Positions 12,501-22,195 of a DNA stretch of 64,000 nucleotides are shown in pieces. Under the pieces are notes generated by a model. That model was not told the origin of the DNA. It saw only the letters and a list, made by a program, of their open reading frames with translations, and made no database searches. A program made the translations under genes and the position numbers. Source of the DNA: Acanthaster planci (taxonomy: Eukaryota; Echinodermata; Asteroidea; Valvatida; Acanthasteridae); NCBI RefSeq assembly GCF_001949145.1, contig NW_019091374.1, positions 1,289,657 to 1,353,656 of the forward strand, written 5' to 3'. The number at the start of each line of letters is the position of its first letter. Position 1 is the stretch's first letter.

Positions 12501-15500
12501 TTTCTCCTTAAAATGTTAATTTTACCAAACTGGGAGTGTCTGAAGTCTTACATTTAGTTTGTTATCTTACCTTTGTGCATTTACCATCAAACGTCTGTGT
12601 ACTCCAGCTTTATTCCATCTTACCTAGTCCAATATTTTGCTGAGAACCTTGGTACAGTCGACTCTCGGTAATACGAGCTCGGGTAAGACGAGACTCCGGT
12701 TAAGACGAGTATATTTGCCGGTCCTGACTGAATTATGCACATTCCTATGAGGAAAAAAAATCCATAATATGAACTCGCGTGTTACGAGATTCCATTTAAG
12801 ACGAGCATTTTGGGGGCCCCAGCTGCGTGCAAATGTATTGTTATCCGTCCAATTAGCACAAGGGTTTTTGAAGGCAACTTGTCAATCAGTCAATCCATTG
12901 AATTTGGAAAGGCTCTTCCGTAATTGATTGTGTACAGCAGTAAAGCGCTGCGGTTTTCACTCACCAAGTGAAGCCCTCTATTGGCCGATCCACACCACCA
13001 ATTACTGGTTCCCGCCCTTTTTTGTGCAACAAGCACAGCACTGATGTTGGTTACCACCTAAAATGTTAATGTACTTACATGCGTGCGTTATATGACGATC
13101 TCATCGCAGCATGCTGGAGACGTAAAACGGCACCACTCCAACAATGCATCCTCCAACTCGACTTGACCGGTTTCTCCGTTCTTGTATTATGTTATTGTTC
13201 TTTATTTCAAGTCTTTATTCATAAAAAGTACCTTTACTTCTCACTTTCATAAACATAAACTGTTTTCAAATCAAATTCCAAACCACACGTACGTGCATAC
13301 AAAGTACATGTAGGCCTACATGTATACGTGTACAGGAAGTTGTACATGATTTACTCTTAACGATGCAGTCGATCTGTTACGCATGCAACAAGCGGGACAG
13401 TAGCTTTTTGCGTAAAACAAGGTCCGGATAATACGAGCTAATTTAGAAAGTCCCAAGGCCCTCGTATTAACGAGAGTCGACTGTACACGGAAAGAACTCA
13501 ACAACAACAACACTGCTTACGACTCGACCTCCAGTAATGGCTAAACCATTGTGTCATTTATTGTCCCCAGCCTTATATCTTGATAAAATGCCTTGATATG
13601 CTCTTGATTTGTGGGAAATGTGACATGAATCAAGACTATACATTTGGGTTTTGTAAGTTAAAAATTGGTTGCAATCTCCATGGAGACATAGGGCTTCAAA
13701 AGTTGTTTATAAAAATCTCTTAGTGTGGTTTCTACTACTACCAATACCAACTACCAATAGTCTGCCAAACTAGCTCTATGTAATTGAGAGTTTTGGTCAA
13801 AGTTGGTCATTGGCATTGTCAACTTACATGTACGTAGAACATAACAGGTGCTTTCTGTTTGCACTGAAAATCTTGGCAACACCAAGCTGGAGTTTCATAT
13901 GCTTAAAGTCCTCCATTAATGCTGTTGAAATTCCAGGAGCGAAGCTCCCTGTGGAAAGGGGCATTCCACATGGACCCATCGGGGTGGGAAGATCCATGCT
14001 TATGTCAGGCCAGAACAGCATGCCCCGACCAGGAACAAGTGAGTGAAGTTTTCTATTCCAATCTATTTTCTGTTTTCTTTTCTATTCTGTTTAGTATAGA
14101 ATTCAAAGGAATGAGCGAGGATAAAATCATTTGCAGTTTTAGCCGGAATCTTCTGTCCCTTTTCTTTCAGAATTTTGCTGATGAAAGACTGAAATGATTT
14201 TGTTTCATAAGGGAAATGAAAAAAAAATTCTTATAAACAAGTGTACGCATCCTCTGTGGAACAAATTTATGAAAGTTGTGTGTTAATGGATCATCTGACA
14301 TCAAATTGTTAATTTGTTAGTTATTTACATTTTCTCTGTATGGTCAGACATAAATTCTGTGACTGAATTACCCAAATCTCAAATGCTCCGAGTGCAAAAT
14401 CCATTCGATAGAATGCATTTATGCAGATGGGCCTTCTTGGTTCATGGAAATCTAATGTCACTTGAACTCACAGATGCCGTTGTTTCTCAGCTGCTAAATT
14501 TCCGTGTAATGATAGTCAAGTGCAGCAGATGTGCATAGCAACAGGGCCTCAATAGTCTGGTGCTGACATACGTTTTGTGTCTGTAATGTAATAGTTATTA
14601 GGATACAACTCCAGACCAGTTCCTTAAAGATTATATGACACAGATTACATATTTACATGGCAGGTTCCAGAGGGACTTATTGGTGTTACCAGAAAATAAC
14701 AGTTCAGTTCAGTAACTGACCTGAACTGAGCATTTCAGCTTTTAGGACTTGTTTATTTTTCATGTAAAAAAATTAATGTTTTGTCCTGTTATGTCTATAC
14801 AGTCTTGAAGTGGATGTCATGTTGACTGATGAAATTTTTGTCAGTTACAACAGCATTGTTGAACCAACCCAAAGAAGGCTGAAAAATCCTGAGAATCACC
14901 AAATTCTGTGGGAACTTTGCTCAATGCCTGCTCAATGCCATCTCTTGATCAATTAAAGATGTTGAGACGACTTGAGACCTTCACAAGACCACACAAGACC
15001 AACACAAGACATTCAGTCTGAATCCAAGGCCATGTCCGAAACGGGCTTCCAGAGCTACGGCTACGTCTATTGTCTGCATGTCTCCACACATTTCCAATGG
15101 AGTGAAGACCTAGACCTAGCTCTAGACAACAGATTCAGATGCAGCCCAAGTCACTAGCTACATGTACANNNNNNNNNNNNNNNNNNNNNNNNNNNNNNNN
15201 NNNNNNNNNNNNNNNNNNNNNNNNNNNNNNNNNNNNNNNNNNNNNNNNNNNNNNNNNNNNNNNNNNNNNNNNNNNNNNNNNNNNNNNNNNNNNNNNNNNN
15301 NNNNNNNNNNNNNNNNNNNNNNNNNNNNNNNNNNNNNNNNNNNNNNNNNNNNNNNNNNNNNNNNNNNNNNNNNNNNNNNNNNNNNNNNNNNNNNNNNNNN
15401 NNNNNNNNNNNNNNNNNNNNNNNNNNNNNNNNNNNNNNNNNNNNNNNNNNNNNNNNNNNNNNNNNNNNNNNNNNNNNNNNNNNNNNNNNNNNNNNNNNNN

Positions 15501-18500
15501 NNNNNNNNNNNNNNNNNNNNNNNNNNNNNNNNNNNNNNNNNNNNNNNNNNNNNNNNNNNNNNNNNNNNNNNNNNNNNNNNNNNNNNNNNNNNNNNNNNNN
15601 NNNNNNNNNNNNNNNNNNNNNNNNNNNNNNNNNNNNNNNNNNNNNNNNNNNNNNNNNNNNNNNNNNNNNNNNNNNNNNNNNNNNNNNNNNNNNNNNNNNN
15701 NNNNNNNNNNNNNNNNNNNNNNNNNNNNNNNNNNNNNNNNNNNNNNNNNNNNNNNNNNNNNNNNNNNNNNNNNNNNNNNNNNNNNNNNNNNNNNNNNTGG
15801 TCTTGTGTGTGGTCTTGTGCCTGGTCTTGTGCCTGGTTTTGTAAAGGTCTCGACTACAACACTGCCAATTAAAACTGCAGAGATTCTTCAGAAGTTTGAT
15901 TTCCTTTTTAATGTAACCCCACATTTGAGAACCAGGAGGTGAAATCCACCCTATCCCCTAACAGATTTTTTTTTTGTTATTTTGTTGCCAAGCATTGCTT
16001 TTTTCAAACTAAGTTTTCCTAGTTATTGTATGTCTTTCAATCATTTTGGCATCAATTTTATGAAATCATACTGTTCTCTTCGGACATATCCTTCTGACAA
16101 AGTGCCCATTTGTCCAGGCAGGTCAGTCAAAAATTGTTTGCTCCCCCATTGACGCGCTCAATTCACGTGAACACGTGAAGCCATGAGTTATAAATGACCA
16201 TAAAAACACTGCATGCCAGATTGAGTACGGCCGTTTCACAATAGTGCGCCACAAAGAGTTTGCAACGCGTTGGCCTATCACAATGCGAGAGATTTGTCGA
16301 CCCAATGCGCGTTTGGATAGGGTCAACAACTTCGCGCGTTATGATTGGCCAACGTGTTGCAAACTCTCGGTGGCGCACTATTGTGAAACGCCCGTATTGA
16401 TGCATCACATGTATATACATGTATTCATAGTAATATATTCATGTATTCATGTCTTTGGATGTATGCTACATTTCAAAACGATTAGACATGGGACGGCAAA
16501 GATGAGGTATGTGGAAACAGTCCCACTTGTATCGGCTGGCCCTAACAGTCCCAAATCCTCCAATTTCAATATGATTTTACATGGGAGCCTACATCCTAGG
16601 GGGTTAGGGTTAAGTGTATAGAATCTCCGGACGCACCCACAGAATGATGAAAGTCAAACGGTTCTTGAAACCTCCTTGATGTCTGGAAAATGTCTTGTTG
16701 AACTTGTTCAAAGACATATTTCAAAAACGAGTCGTAAAGTTGGAGTGTTTTGTTAAATCTAGTTCATTGGTGTATAATTGACGACTAAAATATTTGGTCT
16801 GTTTTCCCCTTCATTCAGAGTGTTCCAGACGGCTTTTTCTTCTGTGATTTTCTTAATTATACTTACCTGCCAACCTGTTTACCGATACCTCCTCTAGTTT
16901 ATACCCAAGTTACACTCCAGCAAGTTTCTAAAGGTGTTGTTCAATAGTGGGAAACTCTTTAATGTAAGAGAAACAGGTACCAATAACCCCCTCTCAGCAG
17001 GAGATAGGCTTGTTTAAATGCTTCAAAGAAGAACTCTTATACTAATGGCTATGTGTCTAATCAAAATGTGATTTCAGGATTCTTGTCAGCATTCGTCCTT
17101 TCTCGCTCTTTTCCTACTGCTGGTTCTTTTGTCCCCAGACAAAATAACCCACTCCTCAGGGCCAAACCCATAAAAGTTGTGAATTAAACCCGTTAATAAT
17201 ATGACAAATCACTTCAGATCTAGCAGTGCCCAGACAAGAAAGACTAAGCGACCAAAGTGGCAGTCGGCATGTCCTCTGCGGTAGGGTTGCATTTAGATCA
17301 AATGACCAACCAACCTCCACCCTTCAGCACCCCCCCCCTCAGCACCCTCCTCCAACTGGTCCTTGATAGAAGTAGCACCTGATTTTATGCCCTATCAATT
17401 CCTAATGCCTGTTTATCTCCTAGGTCTCAATTCTGTAGGATCAGGCTTGTGTGATGTACGAGAGCAGACCGTATCACAGACTTTGACTTCAAGAGTCAAG
17501 GAAAGTAAAGCTCTCCTGAACCCACCTCCAACCCCAGTTTCCCAAATAAACCATTTTTATTCAAATAGAAACTTGAAATGTTGTGTCATTCAAGGATCAA
17601 TTTGTAATGTGTGTATTTCTGGAACAACCAGTGAGTGAAAATTGCACATGTACGTGTGTGTACATCTACCCATGCTTCCTTATGAACCGATGGCTAAATG
17701 ATTGGGACAGCTGATGGAAGCAAGGTTTCCAGAAAAAAGCCTTTATTTCTGGCTTTTATTCATTAAATGTTTGGCTAACATCAGGCCTTAACAAAAAAGA
17801 TACCTCTTGGCAAGAATCTGAAAAGGGAAAGATAGTGTCCTCCTGTTAGCATCCTTCCTCCCCCAGGATTGTAATTCCCTGGCTAGACCATGTGCATTCC
17901 CAAGCTATTGGATAATGTAATACCCCCCCCCATGGTGAGTCTCCTTCATCTCTCATTCACCTCTTCGTAAATTTATTCCATTACAACATGTTTTTGAAAT
18001 CCATGTCTTGAGTGGTTTGGACTGTCACTGAGAATGGTGGTTGGAATTCATTTCTCCCTTCATGCAGTAGAATCGTGATCAACATAAGCAAGCTGCATCA
18101 TCACACCGGACACCAAATGTGACCACTGAATCGTCTGTCTGGTGTCTGAAACGTTCAAAGTGACATCACAAACATCACTTAACACATTTGGACTGGAAAA
18201 AAACTGGCTTTCCTTTCCTAAAGGAGGCTTTGTGCTAAAGCTCTGAAATCCTCAGTCTTTTTTTGTCTGTCTGTCACAGCATCTGAAAGCCACATGTCGC
18301 CTGCAATTCATTCAACCTCTACCCCAGTCAAAAGATCAACATTACCACCACTTTACCTTAAAGCCAAATTGGGAGGTAATTAGAAAAAAAAGAAATAACT
18401 CTGAATACTTACTAAGATCAGTTTGGATGGAATTGCTCAAAGAGGAAGAGTTCTAAAGGTCAATTTTTTTTGTTTTCCTGAGGCAACGTGCCTGAACAAG

Positions 18501-21500
18501 AAAGTCACCAGGATGGGGAAAGCTGGTTGTTTTGTTGAATGATAGTCTTCATTCTTCCCTGGGGAGACATTCTCGAGGGGACAGGTGGAACAATGGTCCG
18601 CCAAGGCCCCCTGTCACTTTGAAGGGTTTTAATCCCAGTAGGCTGTATTATCGGGCTGGTGTGTCCGGGCTGTTGTATCACTTGGTGTGTTAATTTGTAT
18701 GGGTATGTACATGGTCTGGTGGGCCTATTGGCAGCCTGTCTTCCCTGGAAGGCCAAATTAACAGCTCTGAGGATTTTGAAATCCCTGGCTGAGGTTCTGG
18801 AAAGGAGAGGAAACAGTATGAAAAAGCAATTGTGTGACGCTTGCCTTGATGAGCAGCAAAGGGCCCACTGTTACTGCATTTGTATTCATAGCTGCACGTG
18901 TAATGCAGGTGCACTAACAAGCATGCTTATGCCGATGCATCTACATGTACTTGCAATAAGTTTTTTCTCATAGTACCATGATTTCCCTGTCCATTCAAGT
19001 GTGAGGCGGCCCACCTCATTGATTTTTAGCGACCACCTCTGGCTTTTCTGTTGAATTTTACCACCTCGCACTTAAAATAGACCATAATGGAGGGAAAAGG
19101 CAAAATAACTTAGATATTTTGAAATAGATCAGTTTTAAATCGTTCAGAATGGTAAAGGAGACAGATAAGAATACAAGATCAATTTATTTTCGTGTGGAAA
19201 TTTGGAGTGAATACAAAATTTGTTTCAGGCCTTTCAAAAACACTCGCATTGAATTATGCACTCTGAATGCAATGAGCACCGGGTGCTGATAAAATCTGAT
19301 TTTAAAAAATTTATATGCCGCACATATGTGCATATATTTGCATTGTTTGGGCAGAACTTATTTCCTGTAAGTTTTTTGCATATCAGCTTTGTTGACGCAG
19401 TGTTTAAGAATACAGACGCAGATATGAAAAAGGAGTACAAAATTCGGGTTTCCCATAAAAGATTTCAAGTAAGCTTGTGATTCTTTCACAAGCTCGCGGA
19501 CAAGCACCGAGTATACAGTGTTTATGAATGTATGTCGGGTAATTTAAAATTGACATCTCCCCAATGCAAAGTATGTATATCTTGAAAGAGTTTTTCCATA
19601 GGTTTGTGCACAAACATGGATGCGCCCAGCAGGCATCACTTTGTACATAGGCCAGCGCTCTAGTTTTATGTATACATTGTAGCTCTATGGGTGAAGTATT
19701 TCAATCCCTGGTGTGATTAATACAGAAATTGAGAGTGTTACAGGCAAAGTAAGCACACAAAGTCTACTTTGATATAAGTATTAAAAACTTCCAATGTAAA
19801 AGGAATCTCGGTGATGAATTTCTCTCTTTGCTTTCATTGATTCAGCTGTGCAGGGCCGGTCAATCGCTGCGAACATCTTCAACTCGAGAGATACTGACGA
19901 GGAGTCAACCTCAGACAGACAGGAAGGAGGACCCAGACGAGCTCCCACTGTTGCTTTGGTAATGCAGTCAGTGACGTTACTGACATTTTTGCTGTTGGCC
20001 GCAACTCTCATTGCATTCATGCTTTGTGACATGTCATACAGTTATTTTCATGGGGATGGTTTCTTCCACACTGTTGGTCTTTGAACTGGAGTTACCGAAA
20101 AGACGATTTTGTACTTCTGAATGAATCTGATTTCCTGGCATTAATACTGGTTTATTATTTGACCATCTCCGATATAGTTTGGCAACCCCACGGTTGAATT
20201 CTTTTTCTTTCCATATTTCCAGGCTGCTTCAAGCATTGCTCCCCTTGTTCACACAACCACAGTCCCCCAGAGTGAGTTCAACAATTCCCCCCTGCCTACT
20301 AACAGCGGGCACAACCTGGCTGGGCTGGGCAGGGGGCTTGGGGTACCCCGTGGGAGCAAACGACCTGGACTAGGAATGCCTGCCGTTGGTGAGTTTCAAA
20401 GTATTCTTGCCAAGTTATTGATGCCTTTTGTTTGCACTGAGAGGTTTCCCATTATCAACTCTCTGTTTTGAAGAAAGGATTGTGCTTTGACTGAAAATTT
20501 GAATTTTTGAATCTTGTGGGCAGGGTGGTATGGTGGCTCTCAAGGGACATTGCCAATAATCAATATTCACATCCAAAATTCAGGACTTGCCCATGGTCGC
20601 ACATATTGACGGCAGTATTCAAGTCCGCAATCTATGGCTCACTCGAGATTTTTCTCCCAGTAAGCCAGGTAAAGCATGTCCATGCTAAGTTCAGATTCCA
20701 AGTAAGGGTCAAGGGTTACTAGCTTGATATGCCACACACAGTGTGTGTGTTCAGGCTGCCGTGATCATGTCAACCTCACGTCACGCCTACCTCATTGGAA
20801 ATGAATACATGACAATATTAGCAACCTGGAGAGTGAGTCATGAATTTTGGAAATAAATATTGACGCCAGTTAAGGGTGGGACGTTTACACATTTAAACAG
20901 AAATTCCAGATCAGTTTACAGATTTTATCCGAATATTTAACGGAACCGCCCCTTTTAGAAGTTTGACGTTTTGACGCAATCTGGCATTCATTTTTATTGT
21001 AAACGATGCCTTTACATACTGTTTTTTCCCCTTTTGGCATCCATGTTCTTTTTGAGAAAAAAAGGGGATTTTAAAACAATGAACATTACTTGTTTTATAT
21101 GTCCCAACATCAATCTACATTTTACATAGTCTGGACCATGTGCATTATTGAACTGTATAATTATGCATATGAAAACACCGAGGTAGGCAGCGGTGGCCTC
21201 TTTAACGTTTTGGCCAAATGTTTGAATAAAACAGTATGGGAAAATTTTTGTAAACTTACAAAATAAAACAACTTACACAAATTAAACATAAATCCCCACC
21301 CTTATTTAACACAAATATTTGTATTAAACTGAGGGCAGGTCGTGAATTTTGGAGATGGTTGTTATTATTAATGCCAATATTTGCAACTTGGGGCGATAAT
21401 ATTGGATGTGAATGTTGACGTCAGTATTGACAATGGGTGATGTTGCTTCAGAGCCACCATAGGATGGTTTATGTGGATCAAGCAGGAATTTCTCTACATT

Positions 21501-22195
21501 TTTGTTTAAAAATTTTTTTGTTCAGCCAGCAAATTCATTACAAATTTGGACAAACTAATAATTAGTTTCCAAGTACAGTGGAACATCGCTATACCAAACA
21601 CTGCTATACCGAACATTCAGCTGTGCCGAACATCGTCCTTGGCTCTCAATATTTTGTGCACAAAACCTACCGAACATTATGCTGTTGGAAATCAACCAAG
21701 ATTCGCCACAGCATGCATCAGAGATCGATCCTGAGTGGTAGCTTCACGACTTTTAGGATAAACTAAATATCAATTTTGTAACTCAAGATTTAATAAAAAA
21801 CAAAAAGAATTAACAGATCCATTTCTAGACACCTCAAACATGAATGCAATGACAAAACATCACAAAAACAGCAAACTCAGAGTATCACAAGAGAGTGCAC
21901 TTCAGTTAGACAAGAGAGGGCGCTATCCAACCTGGCAACAAATTGTTCAGCAATTAATTTCGCTATACCAAACGACCGCTGTACCGAACATTTAGCGTGG
22001 ATCCAGTTGTGTTCGTTATAGCGGCGTTCCACTGTATTTCTCCTTCCGATGGATTTCTTAATGTGTAGTTATTGCACACTTGAATATCAATTCAAATTAA
22101 TCGTGTGTTTACACTCGTTTTACTTGATTCCCCCCCCCCTTCCAGGCCTGCAGTCTAGCACCCAGACACCAGGCTACCCTTGGACCCAACCATGA
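455..22195 (+). CDS. GTSF1-like CHHC zinc-finger protein, 3' part
   Basis: Spliced frame of seven exons: 455-581, 10736-10802, 11175-11249, 13945-14038, 19854-19958, 20223-20388 and 22146-22195, giving 227 residues and a stop. The first visible exon encodes a CHHC zinc finger with Cys10, His16, His26 and Cys30 and the motif CPFNARH, the signature of the second finger of gametocyte-specific factor 1. That family (fly Asterix, vertebrate GTSF1) works with Piwi proteins in the nuclear piRNA pathway. The first finger and the start codon must lie left of the window. The following exons encode an acidic piece, a basic stretch (MTKAQRREFNRKLLE), and a Gly/Ser/Pro-rich tail that looks disordered. The phases of all seven exons join without a stop. 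Family assignment rests mainly on one exon; the tail was not recognised. A decayed antisense gene lies in the 10-kb intron after the first exon. Confidence 0.72.
906..1056. mobile_element. Foldback element (MITE-like)
   Basis: Two arms of about 70 bases are inverted copies of each other with few mismatches, sharing for example TACTCCTT, TGAGGTCAGGCA and AATAGATTA. The central loop is about 10 bases. It lies in an intron, has no coding capacity, and would form a long hairpin if transcribed. Confidence 0.7.
1057..3766. other. AT-rich intron without visible genes
   Basis: No frame with coding character was found. The stretch contains several copies of the palindrome TACATGTA (for example near 1736-1750 and 2312) and short A/T runs. 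Confidence 0.6.
3779..4200. repeat. 35-bp minisatellite, mostly hidden by a gap
   Basis: The unit is 35 bases, beginning GATGATGGGGAGGGGGC. It is seen as about three copies before the N run and two after it. Small differences between copies (cagagt/cggagt, agatgg/aaatgg) show normal repeat divergence. The gap was very likely caused by this array. Confidence 0.85.
3897..4117. other. Assembly gap (N run)
   Basis: 221 Ns inside the 35-bp minisatellite. The true array length is unknown. Confidence 0.95.
4378..4625. mobile_element. MITE with 14-bp terminal inverted repeats
   Basis: It begins CTATAGACCTTTTT and ends with the exact inverse, AAAAAGGTCTATAG. It is 248 bases long with no coding capacity. 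The next bases inward are partly inverted as well (TTATGTCAC against CATGTGAC). The ends suggest a small non-autonomous DNA transposon. Confidence 0.7.
4886..8260 (-). pseudogene. Decayed multi-copy invertebrate gene, antisense in an intron
   Basis: Read from 8260 down to 4886, successive segments match a large protein family that I recall as scattered, multi-copy and uncharacterised in invertebrates and fish; no function is established to my knowledge. Landmarks in order: a CITCRS segment near 8130; RDLVAIEVRYHLTCY near 7950; LIGLLNGLGHCVS near 7180; DDFSEETMSGKG near 7050; a segment ending HGFLPTTRIL at 6595; QAIEQTCNRDTK and GAVQRWIL near 6450; KRDEEGVRAVV near 6280; IIANVRKLDMAKILSYNLG near 5950; HCFTGWDSVWAFYGKGKNKA near 5450; and LLELTRCGCKT near 4990. 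In-frame stops lie at 8057-8055, 8048-8046, 7844-7842, 7068-7066 and 5617-5615. Frame changes occur near 6485, 6300 and 6130. An acceptor-like ttttgcag precedes 8260, so the parent may have had introns. It is almost certainly non-functional as a protein. Confidence 0.8.
8261..10735. other. Intron stretch without visible genes
   Basis: Short open frames only, none with recognised content. TACATGTA palindromes occur at about 8462 and 8920. The acceptor side of the intron has a TTTG microsatellite at about 10711-10730. Confidence 0.55.
10736..10802 (+). CDS. GTSF1-like exon: acidic linker
   Basis: The acceptor is a TTTG-rich tract ending in catag, and the donor is GG|gtaaga. Joined in phase it reads EESEPRRAYCEAEEPEKIHSLVG, opened by the G carried over from the previous exon. 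There is no recognised domain; support comes from phase and splice sites. Confidence 0.65.
11175..11249 (+). CDS. GTSF1-like exon: basic helix-like segment
   Basis: The acceptor is gacctgcag and the donor is GG|gtaagc. In phase it reads MTKAQRREFNRKLLEVHK and a few more residues, a strongly charged and probably helical piece. The exon ends with two bases of a codon, which constrains the acceptor of the next exon. Confidence 0.68.
12655..13483. mobile_element. pogo/Tigger-like non-autonomous DNA transposon
   Basis: The left end is CAGTCGACTCTCGGTAATAC and the right end is the inverse, closing GAGAGTCGACTG. A TA dinucleotide flanks each side (12653-12654 and 13484-13485), the target duplication of Tc1/mariner/pogo elements. 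The CAGTCGA start resembles pogo/Tigger termini. It is 829 bases long. Sub-terminal copies of ACGAG/AAGACGAG repeat inside the left end. No transposase frame was seen. Confidence 0.78.
13945..14038 (+). CDS. GTSF1-like exon with ambiguous acceptor
   Basis: The donor CAA|gtgagt is good. Two acceptors are possible. The stronger-looking ttccag at 13936 would put the incoming phase into a frame that hits a stop in a later exon. The weaker gcgaag at 13944 keeps the frame that runs through the next three exons. I chose 13945 for frame continuity; it reads SLWKGAFHMDPSGWEDPCLC onward. An unseen exon between 11249 and 13937 is the other explanation. Confidence 0.5.
14964..15860. mobile_element. Inverted AAGACC/GGTCTT repeat element spanning a gap
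   Basis: The left part (14964-15010) carries GAGACC and ACAAGACC copies. The right part (15798-15845) carries four 12-bp copies of TGGTCTTGTGCC or close variants, followed by AGGTCTCGACTACAACA. The arms are inverse to each other. The right end matches that of the element at 57998-58185, so this appears to be a dispersed family whose arms expand as minisatellites. Confidence 0.6.
15169..15797. other. Assembly gap (N run)
   Basis: 629 Ns inside an intron of the GTSF1-like gene. It is flanked on the right by a 12-bp minisatellite and near the left by inverted copies of the same motif. Confidence 0.95.
16226..16396. mobile_element. Full-length foldback MITE
   Basis: Nearly the whole 171 bases is an inverted repeat with arms of about 85 bases: TACGGCCGTTTCACAATAGT at the left and the inverse of TACGGGCGTTTCACAATAGT at the right. 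TTGA occurs beside each end (16221-16224 and 16397-16400) and may be the target duplication. No coding capacity. Confidence 0.75.
16397..19853. other. Intron stretch without visible genes
   Basis: No convincing exon or element was seen. It contains scattered poly-C tracts (for example near 17328 and 17923) and TACATGTA palindromes. Confidence 0.5.
19854..19958 (+). CDS. GTSF1-like exon: acidic/serine segment
   Basis: Acceptor ctgtgcag, donor TTG|gtaatg, exactly 35 codons in phase 0. The product is acidic and Ser/Arg-containing (DTDEESTSDRQEGG) and probably disordered. Confidence 0.65.
20223..20388 (+). CDS. GTSF1-like exon: Gly/Pro-rich tail
   Basis: Acceptor atttccag, donor GTTG|gtgagt, 55 codons plus one base. 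It encodes a low-complexity tail with LGRGLGVPRGSKRPGLG, which contains RG/GR pairs. Such pairs can be methylated by arginine methyltransferases, but that is inference only. Confidence 0.65.
21576..22034. mobile_element. pogo/Tigger-like short element
   Basis: The left end CAGTGGAACATCGCTATACC and the right end closing TATAGCGGCGTTCCACTG are inverse to each other. TA flanks both ends (21574-21575, 22035-22036). Sub-terminal copies of CTATACCRAAC and GTACCGAACA are repeated at both ends. It is 459 bases with no transposase. It lies just upstream of terminal exon A of the GTSF1-like gene. Confidence 0.78.
22146..22195 (+). CDS. GTSF1-like terminal exon, version A
   Basis: A C-rich tract and ttccag precede the exon. 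The carried-over G completes GGC, and the frame reads GLQSSTQTPGYPWTQP and TGA. No AATAAA is visible shortly downstream, so the transcript end for this version is unclear. Confidence 0.6.

Noticed and set aside
15139-15942. Open frames of 236-267 codons on both strands
   Set aside because: They consist almost entirely of Ns from the assembly gap.
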